Program-made: the position numbers and the translations under genes
The notes under the pieces: model-generated
Seen by the model: the letters and a program-made list of their open reading frames with translations, nothing else
The model's database searches: none
Told to the model about the DNA's origin: nothing
Assembly (NCBI RefSeq): GCF_902806265.1
Contig: NZ_CADCVZ010000001.1
Coordinates: forward strand, 1-64,000
Origin: an uncultured Sphingomonas sp.
GTDB lineage: Bacteria; Pseudomonadota; Alphaproteobacteria; Sphingomonadales; Sphingomonadaceae
Reading direction: 5' to 3'
Length of the DNA: 64,000 nt
Shown here: piece by piece, positions 1-8,165 of the stretch
Layout: the number at the start of each line of letters is the position of its first letter
Position numbering within the stretch: position 1 is the first letter of the stretch

Positions 1-632
1 TCGGCGCGGGGCTGTTGGAGCCAACTGGCGAGCTCGTCGGCGAGCTCTTGCGTTTGGTGGAACAGCCGGTGTTCGTCCGTTGCCGTCTCATCTTCATCGC
101 CGACATAGTCGATCGCAGCTTCCGCCATCGCCGAAAGCTCGATGAGCTGCATGCGCCAGCGCTCAGCTGAGTGCCGCAGCCCGCCGGACGCAATCGCGAG
201 CGCCGCTTTCCGCTGACTTTCCGTCTCTGCTTCGAGCAGGTCGGCCAGTCCTTCTGCTTCGGTCAGGTCAATACGGCCGTTCTCAAGTGCCCGGCGGGTG
301 AACTCACCCGGCTGCGCTTCCCGGAGCCCATCCAACTCGCGCAGGGCCAGGAGCACGGCGCCGACCACCGCGCGGCCACCATGGCAATGGAACTCGACCA
401 GATCCTCGCCCGTCGAAGTGGCCGGTCCATCGAAGCGCAGCAGCAACGCTCGGTCGAGTTCGACGCCAGCTCCATCACGCAGGGTGCGGAGGCAAGCCGT
501 ACGCGGTTCGGGCAAACCGCCGGCGAGGAGCCTAGCAGACCGGCGTGCAAGAGGGCCGCTGACCCGGATGATTGCGATGGCGGCCGGTGGGCGGCCACTC
601 GAAAGCGCGTAGATCGTGTCGGATCCGCTCAC
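1..632 (-). CDS. mnmE: tRNA uridine-5-carboxymethylaminomethyl modification GTPase MnmE, N-terminal part (cut by window edge)
   Basis: About 210 N-terminal residues are present; the GTPase domain and C-terminal cysteine lie beyond base 1. With MnmG, MnmE installs the xm5 modification on wobble U34 of tRNAs. The translation opens from a GTG with SGSDTIYALSSGRPPAAIAI, the typical MnmE start, followed by an IRVSGP segment and the TrmE_N folate-binding domain (about 1-115, including EFHCHGGRAV). The visible part ends in the helical domain with HQTQELADEL. The frame stays open to base 1. It lies 25 bases after terC on the same strand. mnmE next to rho on the origin side is a common alphaproteobacterial arrangement. 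Confidence 0.93.
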   Translation of the reverse strand, partial: MSGSDTIYALSSGRPPAAIAIIRVSGPLARRSARLLAGGLPEPRTACLRTLRDGAGVELDRALLLRFDGPATSTGEDLVEFHCHGGRAVVGAVLLALRELDGLREAQPGEFTRRALENGRIDLTEAEGLADLLEAETESQRKAALAIASGGLRHSAERWRMQLIELSAMAEAAIDYVGDEDETATDEHRLFHQTQELADELASWLQQPRA

Positions 633-657
633 CGGCGGGCTGCCTCAGGCGATTTCC

Positions 658-1395
658 TCAAGCAAGCAGGCGACCCACGCCAACCTGCGGATCGACCCAG
701 CCGTCGTAGATCATCTTCATCGCCACCCATAGGATTACGACCAGACCGATATAAGCGATCCAGCGGTAGCGCTCGATGTAGCGGGCGATGACGTTGGCCG
801 CGAGGCCCATCAACGCAACCGCGAACACTAAGCCGACTATGAGGATGCCGGGGTGTTCGCGAGCCGCACCGGCGACCGCCAGCACATTGTCCAGGCTCAT
901 GCTGACATCCGCCACTGCGACGGCCCAGGCGGCTCCGGCGAAGCTCTTCGCTGGTCGCAAGCCCGAACTCTCGTCGCCTGCAACTTCGGGCGAACCGTGG
1001 CTCTCCCCGCCGGCGTGCCGAAGCTCGCGCCACATCCGCCACGCCACCCACAGAAGTAGCAGACCACCCACCAAGATGAGCCCGATGATTTGCAGCAATT
1101 GCGTGACGATCAGCGCGAAGCCGATGCGCAGGACCAGTGCCGCGAGGACGCCGATCAGGATGACCTTCTTGCGCTGCTCGGCTGGCAAACCCGCAGCAAG
1201 GGCGCCCACGACAATCGCATTGTCGCCGGCCAGCACCAGATCGATCATGAGCACCTGGAGAAAGGCGGCGAAGGCGCCCGGCTCGTTGATGTTGGAGAAG
1301 TCCTTGACAATCGACGCCCAGATCTCGGCCGGGCCGCCGAAATCCATCGGCGCAGCGTTGACGGAGGCGACGGCGCTTAGCAGCAAATCGAGCAA
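658..1395 (-). CDS. TerC/YjbE-family integral membrane protein
   Basis: A 245-residue membrane protein of the TerC family, whose characterised relatives (TerC, Alx, MeeF/MeeY) are linked to metal export, especially manganese, or to tellurite resistance. Two acidic intramembrane repeats typical of the family are visible: DLVLAGDNAIVV near residue 52 and ADVSMSLDNVLAV near residue 162, separated by a polar cytoplasmic loop (HAGGESHGSPEVAGDESS). About seven hydrophobic segments. It lies between rho and mnmE, 91 bases after rho, so it is probably read from the rho side or from its own promoter in that gap. The ATG at residue 17 (MDFGGP) is an alternative start. The substrate cannot be read from the sequence. 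Confidence 0.85.
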   Translation of the reverse strand: MLDLLLSAVASVNAAPMDFGGPAEIWASIVKDFSNINEPGAFAAFLQVLMIDLVLAGDNAIVVGALAAGLPAEQRKKVILIGVLAALVLRIGFALIVTQLLQIIGLILVGGLLLLWVAWRMWRELRHAGGESHGSPEVAGDESSGLRPAKSFAGAAWAVAVADVSMSLDNVLAVAGAAREHPGILIVGLVFAVALMGLAANVIARYIERYRWIAYIGLVVILWVAMKMIYDGWVDPQVGVGRLLA

Positions 1396-1486
1396 AGGAA
1401 CTTACCCCGTAGGCGGTTGGAACTAGGAAGCAGTTGGAAAGCCAAGAGGCGGGTTCGAGTTCCCGGGCCCCTGCCCCGTAACCAGA

Positions 1487-2743
1487 CTACTGGTTCATCG
1501 ATGCGAAGAAGTCTTCGTTCGACTTGGCGTCCTTCATCTTGTCCAGCAGGAACTGCATCGCGTCGACCGTGCCCATCTGCATCAGAATGCGGCGGAGCAC
1601 CCACATCTTGGACAAGGTGCCCTGTTCGACCAGCAGCTCTTCCTTACGGGTGCCGCTCTTGCCGACGTCCAGCGCGGGAAAGATGCGTTTGTCCGCGACC
1701 TTGCGATCGAGCACGATCTCCGAATTGCCGGTGCCTTTGAATTCTTCGAAGATGACCTCGTCCATCTTGGAGCCGGTGTCGATCAGCGCGGTGGCGATGA
1801 TGGACAGCGAGCCGCCTTCCTCGATGTTGCGGGCAGCGCCGAAGAAGCGCTTGGGCCGCTGCAGGGCGTTGGCGTCGACGCCGCCGGTCAACACCTTGCC
1901 CGAGCTCGGCACTACCGTGTTGTAGGCGCGGCCAAGACGCGTGATGGAATCGAGCAGGATCACCACATCCTTCTTGTGCTCAACCAAGCGCTTGGCCTTT
2001 TCGATCACCATCTCAGCCACTTGCACGTGGCGCGATGCGGGCTCGTCGAAGGTCGAGCTGATCACCTCGCCGTTGACCGAGCGCTGCATGTCGGTGACTT
2101 CCTCCGGCCGCTCGTCGATCAGTAGCACAATCAGGAACACTTCGGGATGGTTGTCGGTGATCGCCTTGGCGATGTTCTGCAGCAGCACGGTCTTGCCGGT
2201 CCGCGGCGGCGCGACGATCAGCGCGCGCTGGCCCTTGCCTTGAGGCGAGACGATGTCGATGACCCGCGCGCTCTTGTCCTTGACCGTCGGGTCGAGCGTG
2301 TCGAGCCGCAGCTTGGCGTCGGGGTAAAGCGGGGTCAGATTGTCGAAGTTCACGCGGTGGCGGACCACCTCAGGATTGTCGAAGTTGATCCCGGTGACCC
2401 GCGTCAGGGCGAAATAGCGCTCGCCATCCTTGGGGCCGCGGATCTCGCCTTCTACCGTGTCGCCGGTGCGCAGGCCAAAGCGGCGGACCAGCTGAGGCGC
2501 GACGTAGATGTCGTCAGGACCGGCAAGATAATTTGCTTCGGGCGAGCGAAGAAAGCCGAAGCCGTCGTTTAGCACCTCGATGGTGCCCGCGCCCATTATT
2601 TCCGCCCCGCTCTCGGCCCGGACCTTGAGGATCGAAAACATCAGATCCTGCTTGCGCAGGGTGGACGCGCCCTCCACCCCCATCTCCTCAGCCTGTGCGA
2701 CAAGCTCGGCCGGGGTTTTCTGCTTCAGGTCCTTGAGGTGCAT
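1487..2743 (-). CDS. rho: Transcription termination factor Rho
   Basis: A 418-residue hexameric RNA-dependent ATPase/helicase that ends transcription at Rho-dependent sites. The N-terminal Rho_N domain starts [14 protein letters not shown], followed by the cold-shock-like RNA-binding domain ([16 protein letters not shown], about 59-75) and the RecA-like core. The core has Walker [13 protein letters not shown], Walker [16 protein letters not shown] and the Q-loop/R-loop segment ending [23 protein letters not shown]. Length matches the family. The 176 bases upstream, as far as hemJ, hold no gene; a leader used for autogenous attenuation, as known in E. coli, is possible but no element is visible. 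Its closeness to hemE is typical of alphaproteobacterial origin regions. Confidence 0.98.
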   Translation of the reverse strand: MHLKDLKQKTPAELVAQAEEMGVEGASTLRKQDLMFSILKVRAESGAEIMGAGTIEVLNDGFGFLRSPEANYLAGPDDIYVAPQLVRRFGLRTGDTVEGEIRGPKDGERYFALTRVTGINFDNPEVVRHRVNFDNLTPLYPDAKLRLDTLDPTVKDKSARVIDIVSPQGKGQRALIVAPPRTGKTVLLQNIAKAITDNHPEVFLIVLLIDERPEEVTDMQRSVNGEVISSTFDEPASRHVQVAEMVIEKAKRLVEHKKDVVILLDSITRLGRAYNTVVPSSGKVLTGGVDANALQRPKRFFGAARNIEEGGSLSIIATALIDTGSKMDEVIFEEFKGTGNSEIVLDRKVADKRIFPALDVGKSGTRKEELLVEQGTLSKMWVLRRILMQMGTVDAMQFLLDKMKDAKSNEDFFASMNQ

Positions 2744-2919
2744 GGGTGAACTCTATGCTGGCTGGTGTTCGGCGTGGGGAGAGCCGGTGACTCGACCGCA
2801 ACAGGAAGGCAGTCACACCGGCGGGGGAACAGGGCACAGTCGATCGCGACTGCGTGACACGAGGTTATGGCCAGCGCCCTAGGCTGTCAACATGGTTGGG
2901 CTGCGCCGCGACTGCAAGG

Positions 2920-3381
2920 TCAGAACGGTTTGACGATCACCAGCACCACGATCACGGCCGTCGCAATCCCCGGAATTTCGTTCATGATCCTGAGCGTGCG
3001 GTTCTCCAGCGGCCGCGCCCCTTTGGCGAGCTTGCGGCCGTACGCCGACATCCAGCCTTGATAGCCGGTCAGCAGGACCACCAACGCCAGCTTGGCGTGG
3101 AACCAGCCTTGCGCGAAGGCATCGATGTTGAGCGCCAGGGCGAGCCCCAGCACCCATACGATCAGCATCGCCGGCCCCAGGATGATCGATCGGGCGCGGC
3201 CTTCCCGTTCGATCCAGGCACGGTCCTCGGCCGAGCCGGGAGCGGTGGCATGGTGGTAGACGTAAAAGCGCGGCAGCAGAAACAGCCCGGCGATCCAGAA
3301 GATTACAAAAGTCAGGTGGGCCGCCTTCACCCACAGGTAGGCGCTACCCATGAAGCCGACATATTGATCAAGCCCGGTCAC
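2920..3381 (-). CDS. hemJ: Protoporphyrinogen oxidase HemJ (CopD-like membrane protein)
   Basis: A 153-residue protein with four hydrophobic segments, of the HemJ (formerly UPF0093/DUF2269-like) family that oxidises protoporphyrinogen IX in most alphaproteobacteria. The N-terminal segment has the family pattern LWVKAAHLTFVIFWIAGLF with a membrane histidine, followed by LPRFYVYH. The second half carries FHAKLALVVLLTGYQGWM and the C-terminal PLENRTLRIMNEIPGI. Its ATG overlaps the hemE stop by four bases (ATGA), so the two heme genes are translationally coupled and should be co-transcribed from the hemE promoter. Confidence 0.92.
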   Translation of the reverse strand: MTGLDQYVGFMGSAYLWVKAAHLTFVIFWIAGLFLLPRFYVYHHATAPGSAEDRAWIEREGRARSIILGPAMLIVWVLGLALALNIDAFAQGWFHAKLALVVLLTGYQGWMSAYGRKLAKGARPLENRTLRIMNEIPGIATAVIVVLVIVKPF

Positions 3382-4427
3382 AGCGGCTTCCCTAGCAGCC
3401 GCAGCAGGGTTTCAACATGGGCGATCGGCGTGGTTTGCTGGATGCCATGGCCCAGATTGAAGATGTGCGGCCGCCCGGCAAGCGCATCGCAGATGTTCCG
3501 GATCGCATTCTTCAGCGGCTCGCCTCCAGCGATCAGGGAGAGCGGGTCGAGGTTACCTTGAACCGGCAGGCTGTCGGGCAGGACCGAATGGGCCCAGGCC
3601 GGATCCACTGTCTCGTCCAGGCCTAACGCGTCCACACCGGTTTCGCGGGCGTAAGCGGCAAGCTTGCCTCCCGCGCCCTTGGGGAAGCCGATGATCTTGA
3701 GCTGAGGCCGCTCGGCTCGCAGCCGCTCTACTAGCCGCGCGGTCGGGGCGATCACCCATCGCTCGAACTCGCGCGGAGCAAGACTGCCGGCCCAGCTGTC
3801 GAACAGCTGCACTGCATCAACCCCGGCATCGACCTGCCCGAGCAGGTAGGTGAGCGTCGTGTTCTCGATCGCCTCGACGATCGCGGCGAAGCGGCCCGGA
3901 TCGCGATAGGCCAGCTGGCGGGCATCGGCCTGTTCGCGGCTGCCCTCGCCGGCGACCATGTAGGTGGCGACCGTCCATGGGCTGCCCGCGAAGCCGAGAA
4001 AGGTAGTGGAAGGCGCAAGCTCGGCCTTCACTCGCCGCACAGTCTCATAGATGGGCTGCAGGCGATCCATGCGCGGCTGGAAGTCCCCGAGCGATGCATC
4101 GGTGAGCGGCGGCGCAAGCCGCGGGCCCTCGCCGGCCACGAAGCTCAGCTCCTGCCCGAGGGCATGGGGCACGATCAGGATGTCCGAGAACAGGATCGCT
4201 GCGTCGAGCGGGAAGCGGCGCAGCGGCTGCAGCGTGATCTCGGCAGCCGATGGCGGATCATAGACCATGTCCAGGAACCCGCCCTTGTCCGCCCGCAAGG
4301 CGCGATACTCAGGCAGGTAGCGGCCGGCCTGCCGCATCATCCACACCGGCGGCGGGTCCCGCCGCTCGCCTCCGAGAACGGCGAGGAGCGGCTTGTCGAC
4401 CGATTGATCGAGGGGCTTGGGGTCCAC
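3378..4427 (-). CDS. hemE: Uroporphyrinogen decarboxylase
   Basis: A 349-residue cytosolic enzyme that converts uroporphyrinogen III to coproporphyrinogen III. Signature motifs are present: WMMRQAGRYLPEYR (about 29-42) with the substrate-binding arginine, and LFSDIL with the catalytic Asp82. The later GFAGSPWTVATYMVAGEGS and the C-terminal FNLGHGI are also typical. The start is GTG at 4427, with a purine-rich GAGAAG six bases upstream. It is the first gene of the leftward hemE-hemJ pair and borders the 293-bp gap interpreted here as oriC. In Caulobacter the origin also lies directly beside hemE. Confidence 0.98.
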   Translation of the reverse strand: MDPKPLDQSVDKPLLAVLGGERRDPPPVWMMRQAGRYLPEYRALRADKGGFLDMVYDPPSAAEITLQPLRRFPLDAAILFSDILIVPHALGQELSFVAGEGPRLAPPLTDASLGDFQPRMDRLQPIYETVRRVKAELAPSTTFLGFAGSPWTVATYMVAGEGSREQADARQLAYRDPGRFAAIVEAIENTTLTYLLGQVDAGVDAVQLFDSWAGSLAPREFERWVIAPTARLVERLRAERPQLKIIGFPKGAGGKLAAYARETGVDALGLDETVDPAWAHSVLPDSLPVQGNLDPLSLIAGGEPLKNAIRNICDALAGRPHIFNLGHGIQQTTPIAHVETLLRLLGKPL

Positions 4428-4483
4428 CCTTTTCTTCTCTTTCTTATAGATTCTTAAAAAGGATGATGAAGTTAGATGGGCGG

Positions 4484-4512
4484 CGGGAGGTGGGGAATAA
4501 GGCCGCCTCCCG
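4484..4512. repeat. Inverted repeat in the putative origin
   Basis: CGGGAGG at 4484-4490 and CCTCCCG at 4506-4512 form a perfect 7-bp stem around a 15-base spacer that includes GGAATAA. It lies just beyond the AT-rich stretch. It could be an origin structural element or a protein site; no regulator can be assigned. Confidence 0.5.
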
Positions 4513-4579
4513 AACTTGCCAACAGGCAGGTGCAGCCAACTCGGCTTGGGCTCCGGCGAGTCGGGTCGAGGCGCTCCCG

Positions 4580-4588
4580 CTATTCACA
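4580..4588 (+). other. DnaA-box-like site with one mismatch
   Basis: CTATTCACA differs from TTATTCACA only at the first base. It lies centrally in the hemE-maf gap. Confidence 0.45.
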
Positions 4589-4598
4589 GGCTGGGGAT

Positions 4599-4615
4599 CA
4601 CTGCCGGCGGCAGTG
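4599..4615. repeat. Perfect 8-1-8 palindrome in the putative origin
   Basis: CACTGCCGGCGGCAGTG is perfectly self-complementary about a single central base. It is not followed by a T-run, so it is not an obvious terminator. It lies 11 bases after the imperfect DnaA-box-like site and could be a binding site or cruciform element of the origin. Confidence 0.5.
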
Positions 4616-4702
4616 GACAGAATGCCGGATGACCCTTGCGCTGGCAGGGGCGATCACGAAGTTTGGACCGTACCCAGCTCGGCGCTAGGGGAAGCCACCG
4701 GC

Positions 4703-4711
4703 TTTTCCACA
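4703..4711 (+). other. DnaA-box-like site matching TTWTNCACA
   Basis: TTTTCCACA fits the relaxed DnaA-box consensus with no mismatch. It overlaps the ribosome-binding region of maf (AGGAACATGT before ATG 4721). In a 293-bp high-GC gap a chance match is unlikely but not excluded. Confidence 0.5.
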
Positions 4712-4720
4712 GGAACATGT

Positions 4721-5305
4721 ATGGACCTGCTACTTGCTTCAACCTCCCCGATCCGGGGGACGCTACTGGCCAACGCCGGCGTACCCTATAGTGCGGTGCG
4801 GCCGGAAGTGGACGAGGCCGCGGTGAAAGCGGGGTTCGCCGGAAGCGATGCCGGTCTGGCGACCGCGCTGGCGGGAGCCAAGGCCCTGAGCGTCAGCCGC
4901 AGCCGGCCGGACGCGCTGGTAATCGGTAGCGATAGCATCGTTTCGGTCGAGGGCCGCCGCTTCAGCAAGCCCGGCGGCCGCGGGCAAGCTGCCGAGCACC
5001 TCCGCTTCTTCTCCGGCCGGAGCATGCAGCTCACCAGCGCGGTGGCTCTGACCTGCGGCGAAACAGTGGAGTGGCGGCACGCGGCTGAAGCCCGGCTGCA
5101 AGTGCGGCCGCTCACCGACAGCTTTATCGAAGCCTACCTCGACGCCGACTGGCCGGAGGTCAGCTACTGCGTCGGCGTGTTCCGGCTGGAAGGACCCGGC
5201 GTTCAGCTGTTCTCGGCGATCGAGGGCGATCATTTTACCATCCTGGGCCTGCCGCTGCTGCCGCTGCTCGGCGCCCTGCGAGAACGCGGCATGCTGGCGG
5301 CATGA
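4721..5305 (+). CDS. maf: Maf-family nucleotide pyrophosphatase
   Basis: A 194-residue Maf/Ham1-fold enzyme. Family members hydrolyse non-canonical or modified nucleoside triphosphates (dTTP/UTP or m7GTP types). The N-terminus LLLASTSPIRGTLLANAGV is the Maf signature. IGSDSIV (about 67-73) carries the catalytic acidic position, and the later segment EVSYCVGVFRLEGPGVQLF is typical. The ATG at 4721 was chosen because homology begins there and AGGAA lies just upstream; the open frame extends further but only through the putative origin. It is the first gene of a rightward operon, and its stop overlaps the aroE start. Which Maf substrate class it belongs to is not clear. Confidence 0.9.
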   Translation: MDLLLASTSPIRGTLLANAGVPYSAVRPEVDEAAVKAGFAGSDAGLATALAGAKALSVSRSRPDALVIGSDSIVSVEGRRFSKPGGRGQAAEHLRFFSGRSMQLTSAVALTCGETVEWRHAAEARLQVRPLTDSFIEAYLDADWPEVSYCVGVFRLEGPGVQLFSAIEGDHFTILGLPLLPLLGALRERGMLAA

Positions 5306-6177
5306 TGTCGCCGACACCCTATGCCGAGGTGATCGGCGACCCCATTGCGCACAGCAAGTCGCCGCTGATCCACGGCTTCTGGCTCGGCAAGCTTGGCCTT
5401 GAGGGAGCTTACCGCGCGACGAGGGTCACCACGGACGAGCTGCACCTTTACCTTGCTGAACGCCGACGCGACCCTAGTTGGCGCGGCTGCAACGTCACCA
5501 TGCCGCTCAAGCGGGCAGTCGTTCCTTACGCTGGACGCCTCAGCGACGACACGTCGGTGCTCGGCGCGGCCAACCTCCTCCTGCCGGACGGCCAAGGCGT
5601 TCTGCGCGCGGAGAACAGCGATGTCCGGGGCGTGGCGGAGCCGCTATCACGATTGCCGCGAGCCGATTACCCCGGCCATGTCGCGACCTACGTCCAGATC
5701 ATCGGCTCGGGAGGCGCGGCCTTCGCTGCCGGTCTTGGGGCGGCTCGGGCCGGCTTTGGTGACTTCGACGTCTTCTGCCGCTCGCGGGAACAGGGCCTTA
5801 CTTTAGCCGGTCTGATCGGAACGCCCTTCGGCGAGTGCCAATCTATTGATGCCCTGGGCCCGATCCGCAATCCGGATAGCGGCCCAGAGGACCAGCGCTA
5901 CTCCCACGTGATCATCAACGCGACGCCGCTGGGCATGGCAGGCCAACCCGAGGTTCCGGTCGACCTGTCGAGCTACTACCCCGATACGATCGTGTTCGAG
6001 ATGGTGTACCACCCGCTGGAAACCGGCCTAGTTAAACAGGCGCGCGCCTTGGGGTTGCGGGTGATCGACGGAGTGGACATGCTCGTTGCGCAGGGCGCAC
6101 GCGCATTCGAGGCGTTCTACGGCCATTCTGCACCGCGCGAGCATGACGCTGAGCTCCGGCGGCTTCTCATCCAATGA
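5302..6177 (+). CDS. aroE: Shikimate dehydrogenase (NADP+)
   Basis: A 291-residue enzyme that reduces 3-dehydroshikimate to shikimate in the aromatic amino-acid pathway. The N-terminal shikimate-binding domain shows IAHSKSPLIH and NVTMPLK with catalytic Lys70, followed by AENSD with Asp107. The NADP-binding domain carries GSGGAAFAAGLG (about 132-143), a slightly unusual version of the usual GAGG turn. The C-terminal NATPLGM and VIDGVDMLVAQGARAFE are typical. The start overlaps the maf stop as ATGATGA; either Met is possible. It is translationally coupled to maf upstream and to coaE downstream (4-base overlap). Confidence 0.96.
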   Translation: MMSPTPYAEVIGDPIAHSKSPLIHGFWLGKLGLEGAYRATRVTTDELHLYLAERRRDPSWRGCNVTMPLKRAVVPYAGRLSDDTSVLGAANLLLPDGQGVLRAENSDVRGVAEPLSRLPRADYPGHVATYVQIIGSGGAAFAAGLGAARAGFGDFDVFCRSREQGLTLAGLIGTPFGECQSIDALGPIRNPDSGPEDQRYSHVIINATPLGMAGQPEVPVDLSSYYPDTIVFEMVYHPLETGLVKQARALGLRVIDGVDMLVAQGARAFEAFYGHSAPREHDAELRRLLIQ

Positions 6178-6767
6178 TCACTCTCGCGCTCACCGGCTCG
6201 ATCGGCATGGGCAAGTCCACAGTGGCGCGAATATTCGCTGATCTCGGAGTCCCCGTGTTCGATGCCGACGCTGTGGTGCGGATGCTGCAGGGACCTGGCG
6301 GGCGGCTGGTGGCTCCGATTGAGCAACGGTTTCCAGGCACGACCCGCCACGGCAGCGTCGACCGGGAGGCGCTCAGCACAGCGGTGCTCGGGTCGCGGCA
6401 AGAGCTGGTGGAGCTCGAGGCCATCGTGCACCCCGCGGTACAAGCCGAGCGCGCCCACTTCATCGCGGAACATGGCGGTGCGCCGGCGCTGCTGTTCGAC
6501 ACTCCCTTGTTGTTTGAAACCGGCGGCGAGAACGCCTTCGACCATGTTCTGGTGGTCAGCGCTCCCGCTGCGCTGCAGCGGCAGAGGGTGCTGCAACGGC
6601 CCGGGATGACCGCAGCCAAGCTCGACGCCATCCTGGCGCGACAGATGCCTGACGAGGAGAAGCGCAGCCGCGCCGACTTCGTCATCGACACCTCCGGCAG
6701 CCTGGCCCAAACCGAGACGCAGGTGCGTGCCATCCTGGCTGGACTAGGCCTCGCGACAAGCGCATGA
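6174..6767 (+). CDS. coaE: Dephospho-CoA kinase
   Basis: A 197-residue P-loop kinase that catalyses the last step of coenzyme A synthesis. Walker A GSIGMGKST spans residues 8-16, followed by FADLGVPVFDADAVV, the dephospho-CoA-binding signature with its DAD. The lid and nucleotide region FDTPLLFETGGENAFDHVLVVSAP is clear, as is the LARQMPDEEKRSRADFVIDTSG segment. Length is normal. It overlaps aroE and dnaQ by four bases each. Confidence 0.97.
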   Translation: MITLALTGSIGMGKSTVARIFADLGVPVFDADAVVRMLQGPGGRLVAPIEQRFPGTTRHGSVDREALSTAVLGSRQELVELEAIVHPAVQAERAHFIAEHGGAPALLFDTPLLFETGGENAFDHVLVVSAPAALQRQRVLQRPGMTAAKLDAILARQMPDEEKRSRADFVIDTSGSLAQTETQVRAILAGLGLATSA

Positions 6768-7492
6768 CGCCATTCATGCGCGAGATCGTGTTCGATACGG
6801 AGACCACCGGCACCAACCCTGCCGGGGGCGACCGGATCGTGGAAATCGGCTGTGTCGAGTTGGTCAACCGGGTCGAGACCGGGCGAACCTTTCACGCCTA
6901 CTTCAACCCGCAGCGCGCCATGCCACCCGAAGCGGAAGCGGTGCACGGCCTGTCGAGCATCTTCCTGTCGGACAAGCCCCTGTTCGACGACCGTGCGGCC
7001 GAGCTGATCGACTTCATCGCCGACGCGCCGCTGATCGCCCACAACGCCGGCTTCGATTTCGGCTTCCTCAACGCCGAGCTCGCTCGCTGCAGCCGCGACC
7101 CCGTGTGCCTCAGCCGCATGGTCTGCACCCTGGTGATGGCTCGGAGCAAGCATCCGGGTGCCAAGCACAGCCTCGACGCGCTGTGCAGCCGCTTCGGCGT
7201 GGACCGCAGCCAACGGGTTAAGCACGGTGCTTTGCTCGACGCGCAGCTGCTTGCCCAGGTTTATGTCGAGCTGACGGGCGGTCGCCAGATCGGCCTTGGG
7301 CTGATGACCGAGATCGCCCCACAAAGCGGAGAGCGCTTCGGCTACGCTCCGGCGCAGCGCCCGATCCGCCCGCCGCGGCCGCATTCTGCGTCGCTTGAAG
7401 AACGGCAACGGCATGCCCAGTTCCTCCGGGCGATAACCGACCCGTTGTGGGCCAGGCTCGCCGTGCCCGAAGGGCGGACCGCGACTTGCTGA
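6764..7492 (+). CDS. dnaQ: DNA polymerase III epsilon subunit (3'-5' proofreading exonuclease)
   Basis: A 242-residue DEDDh exonuclease. Exo I is FDTETTGT (Asp11, Glu13), Exo II HNAGFDFGFLN, and Exo III KHGALLDAQLLAQVY with the His-x4-Asp pair. The C-terminal part after about residue 185 (PPRPHSASLEERQRHAQF) should carry the alpha-subunit contact. Its ATG overlaps the coaE stop; a second in-frame ATG at 6776 (MREIVFDTET) is an equally plausible start. The chain maf-aroE-coaE-dnaQ is the standard right flank of alphaproteobacterial origins. Confidence 0.95.
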   Translation: MTPFMREIVFDTETTGTNPAGGDRIVEIGCVELVNRVETGRTFHAYFNPQRAMPPEAEAVHGLSSIFLSDKPLFDDRAAELIDFIADAPLIAHNAGFDFGFLNAELARCSRDPVCLSRMVCTLVMARSKHPGAKHSLDALCSRFGVDRSQRVKHGALLDAQLLAQVYVELTGGRQIGLGLMTEIAPQSGERFGYAPAQRPIRPPRPHSASLEERQRHAQFLRAITDPLWARLAVPEGRTATC

Positions 7493-8104
7493 ATGGGGCT
7501 GGCCATGGTCGGTACAGGGAGGATCGCGCACGTGGATGTTCGGGTTTCCGGCCACCAAGTCGAGACGGGCGGCGCCCTGCAGGAGCATGTTGCGACGCGG
7601 GTCACGGGCTTGGCAGAACGCTATTTCTCCCGCGCGATCGGAGCGAATGTGACGTTCGGCAAGGGGCCGCACGATCACGGCTTCACCTGCGACATCGTCG
7701 CGCCCGTTGCCCATGGCATGGTGCTCAAGGCCAGCACCAGGGCGCCCGACGCGCACATCGCATTTGATGCGGCGGCCGACAAGATCGAACGGCAGCTCCG
7801 CCGCTATGTTGGCCGCTTGCGCGAGCACAAGGGCGCTAGCGAGGTCTCGCCAAGCATGAACGAGAACGCGGCTTACACCGTCTTCGCCGCACCCGCGGAC
7901 GAGCCTGAGGTCGCCGACTACCCGCCGATCGTCGCGGAAACGCGCGTCGACATCCCGGAGGCGAGTGTCGGCGATGCGGTCATGATGATGGACCTGCGGA
8001 ACACCACCGCGCTGATGTTCCGCAACAGCGCGACGGGCACTTATAACATGGTTTATCGCCGCGAGGACGGGACGGTCGGATGGGTGGAGCCTAAAGCGGC
8101 CTGA
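7493..8104 (+). CDS. hpf: Ribosome hibernation promoting factor, long form (HPF/RaiA)
   Basis: A 203-residue long HPF that dimerises 70S ribosomes into inactive 100S particles during starvation. The N-terminal S30AE domain (about 12-110) starts VDVRVSGHQVETGGALQEHV and includes KASTRAPDAHIAFDAAADKIERQLRRY. A variable linker follows, then the C-terminal dimerisation domain (about 145-200) with MMMDLRNTTALMFRNSATGTYNMVYRREDGT broken into the usual conserved blocks. It follows the dnaQ stop directly. Proximity to ptsN parallels the hpf-ptsN pairing of other proteobacteria. Confidence 0.93.
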   Translation: MGLAMVGTGRIAHVDVRVSGHQVETGGALQEHVATRVTGLAERYFSRAIGANVTFGKGPHDHGFTCDIVAPVAHGMVLKASTRAPDAHIAFDAAADKIERQLRRYVGRLREHKGASEVSPSMNENAAYTVFAAPADEPEVADYPPIVAETRVDIPEASVGDAVMMMDLRNTTALMFRNSATGTYNMVYRREDGTVGWVEPKAA

Positions 8105-8165
8105 AGCTCGCCTCTCTTTACTTGCGCAAGCTCCGGGGCGGGCTTGCCGGACAGAATGCGCATCT

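Larger units (their letters stand above)
4428..4720. other. Putative chromosomal replication origin (oriC) between hemE and maf
   Basis: A 293-bp non-coding divergent gap. At the hemE end is a pyrimidine/AT-rich stretch (4431-4476, including TTCTTATAGATTCTTAAAAA) that could serve as the unwinding element. TTTTCCACA at 4703-4711 matches the DnaA-box consensus TTWTNCACA, and CTATTCACA at 4580-4588 has one mismatch. Two GANTC (CcrM-type) sites lie at 4449-4453 and 4558-4562, and two strong inverted repeats lie at 4484-4512 and 4599-4615. Genes run away from the gap on both sides, as leading-strand genes would. The hemE|maf-aroE-coaE-dnaQ junction is the place where alphaproteobacterial origins are known or predicted. 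The origin function is inferred. The gap must also hold the hemE and maf promoters. Confidence 0.65.

Noticed and set aside
1451-1465. tRNA T-arm-like GGGTTCGAGTTCCCG between terC and rho
   Set aside because: No matching acceptor, D-arm or anticodon arm can be built around it in either orientation.
1396-1486. Possible manganese (yybP-ykoY) riboswitch before terC
   Set aside because: The gap is only 91 bases and I could not identify the conserved core; claiming it would be guesswork.
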